Shown here piece after piece: positions 22,076 through 34,335 of a DNA stretch of 64,000 nucleotides. Within the stretch, counting starts at the first letter, position 1. Each line of letters begins with the position of its first letter. The DNA lies in assembly GCA_030998015.1 (NCBI GenBank), contig JARWMV010000243.1, positions 744,001-808,000 on the forward strand. The letters run 5' to 3'. The DNA comes from Ceratorhiza oryzae-sativae (lineage: Eukaryota > Basidiomycota > Agaricomycetes > Cantharellales > Ceratobasidiaceae). The position numbers and the translations under genes are program-made. The notes under the pieces were generated by a model that saw only the letters and a program-made list of their open reading frames with translations, ran no database searches and was not told the DNA's origin.

Positions 22076-23607
22076 ATGGACGAACATGATCATAGCTCCG
22101 AAACCAAACCATCTCAGAAAGAGACTGGATATATAACTCTTTATAAAGCCATACTGACACCTGAGGACCTGCAAACATGGAAGAAATCGGCTACCCATCA
22201 AAAAATAGTCGACTACATATTGAAACTTAATTCTAGCGTAACTGGAAAGAAACTGACGGAATTGATACCCGAAAGCGATGTGAGTGTTGCCTTGTTCTCT
22301 TGCGCTTTCAAAGGAAATCAAACCATTCTAGGCAATTGTCTCTGTGCTCAAAGTCTTGGAACAAGTTGAATCTATTGCGCAAGACACGCCTCCTGTGAAC
22401 AACAACGCATCACGATTCGGAAATCCTGCATTCAAAACGTTTTATGACAAAGTCCAAGAGGTTGGTCATTTTCTATCTCGCGAGTACCTGTCTGATGTGG
22501 TTCAAAAAAGGCATTGCCGTCACTACATGCCAACGTTCCTCAAATACCAGCAGAGGCTGTGCCTGAAATATGGGTATTTTCAGGAGTCTTGGGGCAGCCG
22601 AGCGCGGATTGACTATGGAAGTGGGATGGAACTCAACTTCTTGTGTTGGCTGTAAGTCGTCGCTTCTTTGTCCCTGATTTGGCGAGATTTAATTCTTCTT
22701 CTCAGGTTTTGCTTAGAGTCTCTGGGCGTTTTCTCCGCTGAGGATCATCCAGCACTCGTCCTGAGGGTATTTTGGAGGTAGGTATCCGATTGGCAATAAT
22801 CAACGCCACTAACGGAGGCTCTCTGGAAATAGATACATAAGCGTAATGCGTCTGTTACAAAAAACGTACTGGCTCGAACCGCTGGTTCGCATGGTGTTTG
22901 GGGCCTCGACGATTACCATTTTCTTCCATTCCTTTGGGGTAGCGGCCAGCTAGTTGGTGAGCCCGTCGAGCTTCTTGATGCGATCACCCTCTAACGCCTG
23001 CTGTAGGACACCCACATCTTCGCCCCAAATCCATTCACAATGCTGAGCTAATCGAAGAATTCTCAAAGGACTATATGTACTTTGCATGCATTGAGTTTAT
23101 CAACTCGGTGAGTGAGGACTGGTGGAGCTGTGATCCTAGCTTACGTATTGCGGATAGGTCAAGACTGCATCATTGCGCTGGCATTCGCCTATGCTGGATG
23201 ATATTTCAGGAGTAGCTATATTGCCATTCGGTAGCATGAACTAGAGCTAACTACCACACTTAGGTAAAAACTTGGGATAAAGTCAATTCTGGCATGATCA
23301 AGATGTATAGCGCGGAGGTTCTGGGCAAACTCCCCGTCGCACAACACTTTCTCTTTGGGTCTATCATCCCACGCCCCGACGGTATTGAAGCCCCTCCGAT
23401 GGCTCCAGAGACGACCCGCACTGGGGCCACGCACACGCTAATACTGGTGCCGTTGGGCAACATCAATCAGGGTGGGGTGATTGCTGCGGAATACCGGTGC
23501 CTAGCGTGTTTGCAGCAGCACAGGCTGAGAAGGATAAGCAAGGGGCGACTCGGCCTCTAGGTGTACCGTTAGCGGGGGGGAACATTAGGCCGGTTCCATT
23601 TGACTGA
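22076..23607 (+). CDS. PTPA: PP2A activator PTPA / RRD peptidyl-prolyl isomerase (three frame breaks)
   Basis: Phosphotyrosyl phosphatase activator (yeast RRD1/RRD2), a prolyl isomerase that activates PP2A catalytic subunits. The start at 22076 gives [19 protein letters not shown]. Conserved blocks in order: [25 protein letters not shown] and [98 protein letters not shown]; and [20 protein letters not shown] to RPVPFD, stop 23605-23607. Every family block is present, but the frame changes near 22570 (before YFQES), near 22880 (CC run before the GSHGVWG block) and near 23415 (GGGG run before HAHANTG). A one- or two-base indel repairs each. The protein is nearly always conserved in eukaryotes, so sequence error is likelier than decay. 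Confidence 0.85.
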
Positions 23608-24188
23608 GTTGTCGACTTTTGACTTGCTACCCAGATGTCGAACCGGCAGTTTGTACTGATAGGTAGGCATATTGCGCGAATTTTCCATTTATACAAACAA
23701 CATGCATAGTCATTAATTTAACCTTCGCTTATAGCATACTTCTAACCGTATAGGAGCACCTTGTAGACGAACGCCCTATATCTTGATGCTTGGGCATAGG
23801 CAACCTTGCCGTATATGCCATCAGAAGACACGCCGCTAATTACGTAACTGCCAGCGATCTAGAATGCATCTACACGAAATGTGAATATGGTTCAATGGCC
23901 ATTCAAAGTTAGGCTAGTCGAGTTCGAATCTATGTCGTGATATCGGTGATAGCAGGCTGGCAAAACGGGCGCCCCAATGTCGATATTCCTTGAGCGCCAA
24001 GGTGAAGTGCAATTGCCCGATAGGCTATCTGACAGGGTGCGGGAGCTTCAGCCCTGCAATTGATGCGTGATGCCATTTCAACTTGGAGAAATGGCATCTG
24101 GGCACGTTGCAACAAGAGGCTATAGAAAACATCGAAGATGTGGAGAGCGTGACCCTGTACTATTCATCCCCCCTTGCGCTCTACTGTC
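23608..24188. other. Intergenic region
   Basis: About 580 bp between PTPA and the P450, without a recognisable gene. A B-box-like GTTCGAATC near 23918 was checked as a possible tRNA, but no A-box or cloverleaf fits. Confidence 0.4.
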
Positions 24189-26149
24189 ATGACCTTCCTC
24201 ATGTCTGAGCGGCCGTCCTGGGCAGTCGGGGTGCTCGCTGCTACAGTCCCCGTCTGTATCGCTGCCACAGTCTGGACAAGACGTGAGGCTCGGCGACACC
24301 CGCTCCCTCCTTCACCTCCTTTACGCTCTTGGTTCGGCGGACATGGCTATTTAATGCCCAAGCCTGGCGATAAAGAGCTTTTTTGGCAGGTCTTTACAAA
24401 ATTAGCTCGGGTGCATGGTATGTTTTCAACACGTGCGTTTGACGTGGCTACATTAGTCTCATCTCAAATAGGGGATATTATGTATCTTTCCATCGATGGC
24501 GAAGACACAATTATCTTGTCTTCATACGAAGCGATCAACGAGCTGTTTAATATTCGCGGATCAAAGTACTCGCACCGACAGATTGAACCATGGTTTACTG
24601 ATATGTTGGTTTCTCTTGCTTGTGATGTCGTTGGACGGTGCTGATTTTGACCTCTGGCTAGTATGGGTTGGGGTAAAATAACATCTTTCAGTCAATACGA
24701 TAACTATTGGCGGGAAACCCGTCGCCTTACCAATATTGGTTTCAACAAACAAGCTGCGGCCTCCTATCACGGCGCCCAGGCAAAACATGTTGGCCAATTT
24801 CTCCAGCGCATTGTCACAAAGCCAGACGAATGGGAGAAAGAGCTGGACCGGTAATGTCGGATGATTTCATATCCCACACGCAGCTGATCCTCCGCCCAGT
24901 ATGATCGCAGCCATCATCATGCAGATCGTTTATGGCTATCCTGTCAACGACTCTTCGGATCCGATTATCAAGGTCACCTATGAGGCGCTAAATTCGCTGC
25001 AGTGTCTGCACTATACGCCGAGCTGGATCATGTCCGCGATCAAGCGCTTCCCGGTCCTGTGTTCTCTTCCGTCTTGGCTTCCCGGCATGGGCTGGAAGCG
25101 TCGCCTATTGAAAGAGCAACACTGGCCCAACGAGATGGCTGGGACCCCATGGAAATGGACTACTGAGCGAATTGTGAGCATCTCATACTGTGTCTCTATA
25201 AAGTAGAATGATCGACGTAAGCACGATAGGCAGCGGGCAACGCACCTCCTTCCTTTGCGTCCCAGCTTTTGGAAATGAACCAAAACGGATCAGAGGGCGA
25301 GGATACGATCAAGTGGCTTTCGGGGACCATGTTTAGCGCTGGCTCTCATACTTCGGCTGGCACGACACGGAACTTTATCCTTGCCATGGTGTTGCATCCG
25401 GATGTCGTGAAGAGGGCCCAGGAAGAGATTGATCGTGTGGTTGGGACGGATAGGTTGCCTGGGATGGCCGACCAGCCAAAATTGGTTTATGTAGAGGCCG
25501 TATATTGGAGGTTCTGAGGTGGAGAAATATGGTTCCATTGGGTGAGTATCATGTCTATGGGCGATATCCTTTTGCTAACTTTATGTAGGGCTACCGCATC
25601 GCATAACCGTCGAAGACGAGTATAATGGGTACCGGATTCCTGCTGGCAGTATAGTCATTGGTAACGTGCATGCCGTGAGTATATGCGTTCAAATAGGTGA
25701 TACCGCGGAGTAAAGTTCTTCCACATTTCAGATTATGCACAATGAGAACTTATTCCCGGAACCCCATCTGTTCAAACCCGAACGCTTCTTGCCTGAGAAC
25801 AAAAACAACCCAGCTCTTTCCAAATCGTCCATCGACCCCCGAGATCTCATATTCGGGATTGGGCGCCGCTCTTGCCCTGGGTTCCGGGTCGCTCTTGCTA
25901 CGTTGTACTTGACGGTCACCAATATGCTCGCGACGATGGACTTTGGTCGAGTTGAAGGAGACGAGGGAGAACTCGATGTTGGATGTGTATCTGGACTCGT
26001 TGCGTGAGTACTTGACGCTCATAATACCAAAACTTTGGCTTACTACCTGGACGGACAGGATGCCACTGCCATTCAAATGCTCGATTAAACCTCGGTCGGA
26101 AGCTGCCATACGGTTGATCAACGAGACGGTTCTGTTCGGTCAGGAGTGA
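24189..26149 (+). CDS. Cytochrome P450 monooxygenase (one frame break)
   Basis: Fungal microsomal P450 of the CYP64/OrdA-like type. The start at 24189 gives a membrane anchor (AVGVLAATVPVCIAATVWT) followed by a Pro-rich hinge (RRHPLPPSPPLRSWFGGHGY). Later blocks: SKYSHRQIEPWFTDML; YWRETRRLTNIGF (C-helix WR-x-x-R type); I-helix MFSAGSHTSAGTTRNFILAM; LPGMADQPKLVYVEAV; EVLRWRNMVPLGLPHR (ExxR of the K-helix); DEYNGYRIPAGSIVIGNVHA; PERFLP; heme loop FGIGRRSCPGFRVA with the Cys ligand; C-terminal LPFKCSIKPRSEAAIRLI. The ExxR block is one base out of frame with the preceding EAV (near 25502); one extra base restores it. The I-helix has His where most P450s have Asp or Glu before the Thr. Substrate unknown. 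Confidence 0.85.
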
Positions 26150-26726
26150 GTCCCATTGGTACACGTCGATCCGACCACCCTCCCATGGTCGAGGCACCGT
26201 CTGGACGTTTCCAGTCACACGTAGACTTCTGTATGCACATATCGTCTCGTGACTGTGCCAAGCCAATGGTTGTTCATGTGGAGAGTTGTCGGCTCGAAAG
26301 AGCTTCTGTATCCATGAGTGAACTGTTTGTAATTTTAGGGCACTGTTTGCTTCCAGTTTTGTATATTTTGGTAATATTAGTAGCGCCACACAGGTGTGGG
26401 GCGGCAGGCGTTGGCGCCACCTCGGTTATCGCGGGAACGCCGGGGCGCGGGGGCGTTATCAACTGGATCCTCGTCACCACGGGACAGCTGTCGTAGGATG
26501 GCTGATCCTGGTGTTTCTTCTGGCTTGGATTGTGTCGAATGTGCCGGCGCCGAAGAGAGTCCGGAACGAAGCTTGACGTGCCGAGAGGGGATTCCGGGGC
26601 AGTGAGAAAGGCGACAGAAGACTGGCTGGTGACTGGACAGCGCGCGTGGATGGGCCCGGGCGATCCGGACTAGCGCCTGGTGTTCTCCCCTCACGTGTTT
26701 CAGACTCGCCTCGTCCGACCACCACC
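26150..26726. other. Intergenic region / mannosidase promoter
   Basis: About 580 bp with no recognisable coding sequence. The right half is GC-rich. It presumably contains the P450 terminator and the promoter of the mannosidase gene. Confidence 0.35.
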
Positions 26727-29331
26727 ATGAGCCTGCCGCTCCCGACCCAAGCGGACACCAAGAGCCCGTTTGCGCTCCAGAATCTGCGGTCTCGCGCGGG
26801 AGCACGCTTTGCTATTCTTGGACTTGCTGGGCTGACTCTTGTCTATTATCTCGCCGCGCCAGACCCATATCGACCCGACCTCGCATGGACGCGAACGCCC
26901 GCCGCCCCTCCGCCTCCAGCCTCGTGGGACCTCGACTTTGATGTTCCGCCGCCGCCGCCGCCGCCGCATGCGGGTGGTGGAGCAGGGAGCCAGCCCGTTG
27001 CAACACCTCCGGATGCGACCATGGCCCAACGAGCCGAAGCCGTCCGCCAAGCCTTCAGGCACGCGTATGGCGCCTACGCTCAGGCTGCATGGGGCTTTGA
27101 CGAGGTCTTGCCCAACACCAACTCGAGCGTCAACAAGTGAGTCGCGCTGTTTATCCGTCGCGGCTATCGCTAACCGGTTCGCCCAAGCTTCAACGGATGG
27201 GGAGTGTCGATCATCGACTCGATAAGCACCATGCAACTCATGGGGCTCAAAGAGGAATACGACAGCGCGCTCCGCTATGTGGAAAGGATGAATTTCGACA
27301 TTGCGGGTGATGCCCATGCGCCGTTTTTCGAAACGGCGATCAGGTACCTTGGTGGATTGGCAAGCGCGCACGCGTTGGCAACCAGCAATATCATCGGACC
27401 TTTGAGCTCTACAAATGCTGGTATGTGCAGCACCCTTTTTCCTACTTTTTGGTATACGTACTGATTAGGTGCGTACTCTATGCTTTCTACCCAAACTAGT
27501 CAAATCCGGAGTTGGTCCAATTACGCCTCAGATTCCTCCCCAACCGGCCTATGCTGGCCGCGAACACATTCTCTTGCGCAAGGCTGTGCTGCTTGCCGAC
27601 AAGCTTCTGCCCGTGTTTGATTCGCCAAGCGGCTTGCCGTGGTTTGGTGTGAAAACGAGTGGTCCGCCGCCCATCTACACTTCGGATGACCCCAAGAGTT
27701 ACAAATATGGTGAGCAATATTGAGTTCCTTTAGGCATTGATCGCTGTAACTCATTGGCCTGGCCGTTCAGCTAAAGAAAGCGACAACGCCCCAGGTGCTC
27801 GGGTAGCGCCAAGTGGGAGTGCTCCGCTTGCCGAATTTGCGAGCTGCCAAATGGAACTGAAATACCTGGCTTATGCAACTGGCGAGGCGCGTTATTACTG
27901 GGCCGTGAGTATCATGTCTCTACGTTTGAGCGACAAGGGCCGAAGTGACGCCGGGTGGCCTCGTTCTTGGACCCGCGCTTTTCACCAAGCTAGGCACTTA
28001 TAATATTTTTCATAGGGCGAACGTGTCATGGAAGTCATGAAGAAGAGCGCACCTACCTTGCAGCTGCCTGGCTTGTTCCCGATTTATTGGGATCGCACGA
28101 CTGGCGTTCCGATGGGAGGTGCGTTGTGAAGCCCATAGGACGTATATTTGGATATTGATAGAATTCGGTAGACCATGTTTCCTTGGGTGCCATGGCTGAC
28201 AGTGGTTTCGAGTATCTACTCAAGCAGTACTTGGTCTCGGGGCGAACCGAGGTCCAGTTGCGGGAGCTCTGTAAGGCTGATTCCTTGCTCGTTCGACTTT
28301 GAATTTACCCCCTTCATTCAGGGCTCGCCGCCTCGGACTCGATCATCAACCACATGCTATTCCTCTCCCCGACCCGTCAATTGCTCTACATTTCGGATAT
28401 CAGCGGACCCAAACACGAGCCGACGGGCAAGCTTGAGCACTTGTCATGCTTCTTGCCTGGATTGTTCGCCCTCGGTGAGTGGGCTCACGCTAGTACCACA
28501 ACGCGAAACTGAATGTTTGGCAGGGGCCGACCAGCTAACGGAGAAAGAGGGCATGACCAAGCAGCGCAAGGAGAGGTACATGTGGGCAGCCATCGGCCTT
28601 GGCCAAACTTGCGCGGGAGTCTACGAGGACATGGACAGTGGTACGTCTGTGTGAACATTACACACGGGGCTTCCATGTGCTCATAGCCTGATACCTAGGT
28701 ATTGGTGCCGAAGAGGTCGTGTTCGAGACCACGAACCCGAAATGGATCGACATACTCAAAAGGTGGGAGCGAAGCCGCCGTGCTGGCGACCTCCCCCCGG
28801 GCATAGCCAAGAATTTCGTTCGAAAGAGTTCGTCCGAGGAGCGTGATTATCGAATCCGGGACGGGAGGTGGCTGTCTCGCCCAGAGGTGCGGTTAGCCAC
28901 GCCAGGTCACACCAGTTTAACCGACGCTTCTCGCATCACAGACTCTTGAGAGTATCTTCTTGCTCTGGCGTACGACCAAGGATCCGGTATGGCGCGAGCG
29001 TGGATGGAAGATCTTCCAAGCGATCGAGAAGTACTCGCGGACCAAGTTTGGATACGGATCCGTCGCGCACGTCGACGTCTCACTGGCCGCGTCGCCGTTG
29101 AATTCGCAGCCGAGGTTTGTACCATCAGCCTCGTCTCTACGAAACGTTACTCATGACGACACTTTTTTTATATATAGCTATTTCCTGGCAGAAACGCTCA
29201 AGTATCTCTTCTTGCTATTTAGCGAGGAAAGCGTGTTCCCGCTCGACCGATTCGTGTTCAACACTGAAGCTCATCCGCTGAGCGTCTGGAAATGGCGTGA
29301 TTGGGAGATGAAAAAGTACAGGATTCAGTGA
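26727..29331 (+). CDS. Class I alpha-1,2-mannosidase (glycoside hydrolase family 47)
   Basis: ER/Golgi type II membrane enzyme that trims alpha-1,2-linked mannose from N-glycans, using a Ca2+ ion. The start at 26727 is followed by a short cytosolic tail, a signal anchor (ARFAILGLAGLTLVYYLAA, about residues 26-44) and a Pro-rich stem with a polyproline run (26943-26968). Catalytic-domain blocks in order: AWGFDEVLPNTNSSVN; FNGWGVSIIDSISTMQLMGL; FFETAIRYLGGLASAHAL; HVSLGAMADSGFEYLLKQYL; HLSCFLPGLFALG; YMWAAIGLGQTCAGVYEDMD; SRPETLESIFLLWRTT; AHVDVSLAASPLNSQPR; SYFLAETLKYLFLLFSE; and the terminal FVFNTEAHPLSVW, whose Thr is the calcium-binding residue of the family. Introns are short; no frame break is needed. 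The length fits a full enzyme. An exact ER versus Golgi assignment cannot be made. Confidence 0.88.
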
Positions 29332-31921
29332 GGGATCTGCGGAGGCTTTCTTGGTATGAATGTATACCGCTCGTTTGGTACACTACATCTGTTTGAATCC
29401 GGACAAATTTGTTTATAGCATGTTGTGTGTGGTTTTGGTTTAGGTGGTCCGACTGGGTCTGATAAGCCAGCGGCACGTAGATGTTTAGCAATCGAGTCTG
29501 CCCCTTTTCCACTCTAAGACACTGATGTTCCACGAGTATGATGGGACGCCCGGATTGGTTATATTTGAGTTGGTGTTGGACGAGGGGGGCTCTCGTACAG
29601 CACCGATTTCACCCGACCAAACCCCGCTCCAAGCCACACTCGTAACCCGCTCTTCGCAGGGCCCCCGATCTAAACGACTGGCTCCGTGGCACAGCCAGTG
29701 TTGACGGGCGCTCAACTAGGCATGATCCCGACACCAGAAATGAAGAGGGTTTAGGCTTCTTGCCTCTCGTCTGTGGGGAGCGGCGGCACAGTATGATCTT
29801 CAGTCGCTGTATACTTGGCTGATACTTGGCCATTCGTCCATAGCGCGAATAACTCTGATCCTCGGTAGCATTCGAGCTGAACACGGCCTTTGTAGATCCA
29901 AGTAGTTTCTTATTATCTCGCAATGATTGCACGTATAGCGTGTCGCGTTTGTGTACCTTTTGGGCTTGGGCTCGACGTAAGCGTGATTGTATGCGTGGCC
30001 AAATCCCGGCCAATCTATTGGATTTGTTGCTCCGTGCGTCTGTGGTCTACGGTGCACCAGCCTGCCAGTAATCTTATGCGCATGAATGTTCCCTTGCATC
30101 ATTCGACATCATAGTCTTCCAGTGGCCACTCGGATTCTAACGGGGACATCGGACTATGACACTAAGCGACATTTCTATCTTCACACGGGAATGGCGAAGA
30201 GCAACAAAAACAGAACGAAAAAATAACGAAAAAAAAACGAAAAAAAAAACAAATAACGAAAAACAAATAACTAAAAAACAAAAACAAAATATTGCGGACA
30301 CTCCGAAGAGCGTCCAATCTTCCACGAAGGAAGAAGTTCCAAAGATTATGCGCACAAAGGCGCTGGCCGACAAGTTGGCCGTTTCACTCCCCCCCGGGCC
30401 TTCAACCCCGTTTGCCACTCCCAGAAAAGCTAACGGCCGACGACGAATCGACGACACTCGCAGTCTGGGATCACCGTGGACTTATCGCCCCGCCTGAAGG
30501 CCCATAGCCATCTACGGCTCCCCGATATGTCTCCCCTACGTCCCCCGCTCTCGTATGCCAATGCGAGCCTGTTGTACACTAACGGCCAGACACGTGCTGC
30601 ACCCGTGGCTGAGGAGCTCGGCTCAGCCCGGGGCAGGACGATTAGGCTCTCGCGCAGGTCGCTTGTGTATGGTCTTATAACTCTGTGAGCACTTCCCCAT
30701 GTGTATTCTTGTCTATCCTCGAGTTAGCAAGGCGAAACCAAAGAGGGGGAAATTTAGAGCACCGTTGACGCGACAAGAGTGCGCGTGTTCTTGAGGTTCC
30801 ACTGGATGTTTTCAGATCTCTAAGGGTATCGGGTGGAATGTCAGTTCGGTGTTGGGCAGATGAAAAGCGCGACTTACAATGTATGGTGCAGAAGGAGGCA
30901 ATGTTGTTAGTAGCAATGAGCATATGAGGGTGGGTGGAGGGGTGGCAATAGAGGGGGGGCGGTGGAGGGAGAGGAGAGGATTGTTGGCATCCGTCCTGGC
31001 CAGAGCCAGGTTTATTATACCGCAGCCCAGCGGTCCATGTACTCAAGGGGAGGCCTTGCCAAAGTCTCACGGGACTCGGGCAACCAGTATGGCCAACAAG
31101 GCTCTGGCCCAAACGCCGCCTCCTGTCCATTCAGCTGGTCCATCGTGGGACTTGACTGCGGCGCCGAGATCGCCCGCTAAGGACAACCAATGACTACATA
31201 ACGGGTTCGACGCAGAGAGCAGGAATCTGTTCCCCAGCGGGAGACGTCGGCATACATGTGTGCGTGTTTACGCGTCTTTTCCTTGGGTCGAAATGCCAAG
31301 GGCCTGCGGAGCCGACGGCGCATATATGCGCGCTCCACGGCTTATCAGCGTTGACGTATGTAGACGGCTTGAGCCGGAGAGACGTCATTCGGTCTGGCGA
31401 ATGAATGTGACGGCACATTGAAAGAACTGGGCCATGGTGTGAAATCCGCTCTCAAAATAGCAGACGTCCTGGCTTAGGCAAAAGTATGAGTTCTCTGGCT
31501 TGCAACCAGGGTTTCAATTCACGTATTATATGCATTGTGGCCTTGAATATGGTTCGCAAATTCACTGAGGTCGGGGTTGAATGTTATTGCGCTTGTCAAA
31601 AGTTCTTATCGCGAAAAGCAGCTGCCGAGAAGTCGAAAAATGTACTGGGCCAAGTTATTTATGTCCTGTCGCTTGGTTTCGTCATAGCCTTCATCTAGGT
31701 GGTCGAGCCAGAGCCTGGTACGCAGAGGCATGGTTCGCACATCCTGGGACAACTAACCTATGCAGAGTCTGCCCCCTAGCACTTGAACCCATTAGCATTC
31801 TACGAGCCCAGTACAATACGTTCCTTGGTCATGTTCGAGTGAAATAAACATGGCATTAGAACAGAGACCGTAGAACACCGACGCATGATTTATCATAGGA
31901 ATTATAGGAATTATAGCAGTG
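29332..31921. other. Gene-poor region with A-rich tract
   Basis: About 2.6 kb without a gene I can support. It begins with the 3' flank of the mannosidase. A strongly A-rich stretch lies at 30201-30292 and makes a Lys/Asn-rich open frame that looks like a composition artefact. The part from 30300 to 31200 is GC-richer with scattered open frames on both strands but no conserved motif; it may be a degraded gene. The right end is the 3' flank of the minus-strand SLX1 gene. Confidence 0.4.
30201..30292 (+). repeat. A-rich low-complexity tract
   Basis: Nearly pure adenine on the plus strand, broken by AACGAA and AACAAA units, giving an imperfect short repeat of about 90 bp. It stands out sharply from the mixed composition around it. 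It might be the decayed poly(A) end of a retrotransposed sequence or a nucleosome-excluding tract; neither can be proved here. Confidence 0.7.
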
Positions 31922-33821
31922 CTAGACTCCCCAGATGTCGATATACTCGGGCGATGGGCTCTTGGCACGAACGCCAGGTTTCCTCGCAGCTGAATTAATC
32001 CGTGGAGCACGAGCAATCGATTCGTCGTCAAAAAAGTCTGCTTTGTCCGTTTCTTGGCTTTGCCCTTGGTTGATAGGCGTATAGCGTTAGACCCTGTGAG
32101 TGGAGCTTCGGAGCCGGGTACTACGGCCTTGCGAGGTTTAACTGTCAAGGATGTTGGCGGCCTGGAGGACAGTGACAAACCGCCGAGCGCATGATTCAGT
32201 TCGTCTAGAGCTGGGTCGTCTCCACCCCGATTGGTGTCCCTCGCCACTCGAGCCTTTTTGCCATTTGCAGTCGATTTTTTCGAAGGTTGAGGATCAGGAG
32301 GGCCAGCTTCGTCCTCCGTATCGCATTGAATAGCATCCATCTCGACCCCGAAATCTTCAACATCAGACGTGGGCTCCTCTCGAGCTGCAGTTTTGGTAGG
32401 TCGCTTTGTTTTCGTTTTGGAAGCTGGTCTGGGTTTAGGCTGGGCGATGGGTGCCTGTCGTTTTGCTTGCTTGACAATCGGAGCTGGGCTTTCCTGGAGT
32501 TTAGGCCGAGTCGTAGGCTGTTTGGTGACCCGAAGTCCTTGAAAATGCTCTGCCAGCTCATTGTCTGTGTTTTCACTCGACTCTCCTCCTTCTTCATCCC
32601 CTTCCAACTCGTTCTCCGAAGCCGGCCTTTCGAGTCCACCACGAGCACGGCGATAGCATCCACGGATAACATCTCCCCATAGGACGTATTTATTGCATTC
32701 CTTGCAGACACCTCCACGCGGGATCAACGGCAAGTTTGGGTGAGGAGGGTTTCCGCGAAACGATTGGGCAAGACAAGTGAGATGAGACATTGCGGAGCAA
32801 GTCGAGTGTGGGCAGAGTGCAATGGTCAAGTGATCCTATGGCGGGTACATCAGCCAGCCAACTACCTGGTCTGAAATGGGGAGACTCACAATTGGTCTTC
32901 CACCAACATCTTTAGAGCATACGGAGCAATGTAGCTGGTCTCCCCGGTCCGTAATAGCCTGATATTTGTTAATATGGGACAAAGTAAACCTGGCTATGTG
33001 TTCCGTCACTAGTCTGTACACCAACCCAGGTTCGAGAAAACGCACTGTCTTTCACGTCGATCGGTCCGACTCGCGACCCCGCTATCTCGCCATGGGAACT
33101 TGTGCCTTTCCCGTCCACACCTTCGTATTCTACGGTGTAGGTAAACCCACGTGGGAGCGGTGTATCAAGCCCCGGCTGCTGGACCTGGTCCCATAGCCTC
33201 TCGGCTTCCTCGGTGAATATCTTGACGTGGAGAGGCCATGTATTATAAGGAGACGATGATAACATCGTTCGGGCCACCCTAACTAATGATTTGGGAATAT
33301 TATCCCAGGGAGCGAAACATCATGTACGTACAATATTTTTGTCTTCAGCAGATTGGCCTTGGAATCACGCTTGAAAATATGGGGTCCTGGTCTTCCCGTG
33401 CGCGTGTTTTCTGGTTCTCGAAGGTGTCTGGACAAGTGAGGGTGCTGCCATGCCCATTCAAACTGCTTCCGATTCAGTGTAGCCATAACAAAAACAACCG
33501 TACCGCGTACCTGTAAGGCGGCTAATTTGGAAGGAAAGCCATGAACGATCATCGTCATTACCCATGGTCTCCCTCGCTGCGTCTTGTAAGCACCCTGAGT
33601 AAGCTCCCCGTTGTGTTGTCGAATGCGTCGTGGTGGGTCGGGTGTGCTTCCGACATACGTCGAGCGAGAATTTGTTGACTTCACTGACCTGAGAAGATAG
33701 CAAGCATAGAAAGGCTGCGATTAGGGTTGCGCACTGAGATAGTGGTGCACGGTCGCGAATGGGTGCAAAGACTTACTGGGATGACATGTTGGTCAGCACC
33801 CAGCGTAGATCGGGATGTCAT
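31922..33821 (-). CDS. SLX1: Structure-specific endonuclease subunit SLX1 (GIY-YIG)
   Basis: Catalytic subunit of the SLX1-SLX4 nuclease, which cuts branched DNA such as Holliday junctions and flaps. Minus strand: [15 protein letters not shown] (start 33821), then an intron, and [20 protein letters not shown] followed by VGST (the Y-x-C-Y-L-L / YVG core of GIY-YIG). Next are [14 protein letters not shown] (catalytic Arg) and [16 protein letters not shown] (metal-binding Glu). The C-terminal zinc-binding RING-like part reads [33 protein letters not shown] and [21 protein letters not shown] disordered tail of about 200 residues follows. Near 32055 the frame shifts by one base; the other frame gives the acidic [20 protein letters not shown] and ends [10 protein letters not shown] at 31922. 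The 48-nt intron 33463-33510 is in frame and stop-free. Confidence 0.87.
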
Positions 33822-34335
33822 AATGCCAGGCCAGGCAGCTAGTGATATAAATATATCGACGATTTACCGTCCAAACTCCCCTCTAGACAATAAACCAACG
33901 CGTCGCTGCCGGGGCTGGGTCGCGTCTCTTTGGGGGCGAAACACGCTCACGTGATGTAACGTCATCCGTGTCTGAATCGCTAGCATTGCTTCTGTGTGCT
34001 ACGAGTACTTCATCTTAGTACCATTGGGCGAAACACACACCAAAAAATCTGAATCTGTTATTGCTTTTAATATATACAATTATCCAGGGTTGGATATACG
34101 CACTAAAATCGGGCGATATATTCGGCCGATCGATCAGCTGATTCGAGTCTACGTCAGTCACGGTCGGCTAACATCCCCTTCCACACGCTGCATGACTCAC
34201 ACTTTGTCCGCTTACTATCGATTAGGACAAGTTCTCTTCAGCCAAGTTCCTTGTAAACGTATATACTCTCACTCTAGCTTGGGGTGTACCCTGTCGATTA
34301 CTCGCCCCATACATACATCTTGCAGACTTCCAACT
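33822..34335. other. Divergent intergenic region, SLX1 / PDX3
   Basis: About 510 bp between divergent start codons. The central part (about 33970-34100) is AT-rich. A long open frame runs into PDX3 from 33994, but its upstream part has no family similarity, so it is treated as leader sequence. Confidence 0.4.

Noticed and set aside
23880..23945. B-box-like GTTCGAATC as a possible tRNA gene
   Set aside because: No A-box at the right distance and no cloverleaf could be folded by eye.
26700..27371. Long antisense open frame (223 codons) opposite the mannosidase
   Set aside because: It mirrors the GC-rich, Pro/Arg-rich coding sequence of GH47 and has no motif; a shadow frame.
30156..30497. Lys/Asn-rich open frame on the plus strand
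   Set aside because: It is produced by the A-rich tract; no conserved residues and no support on either side.
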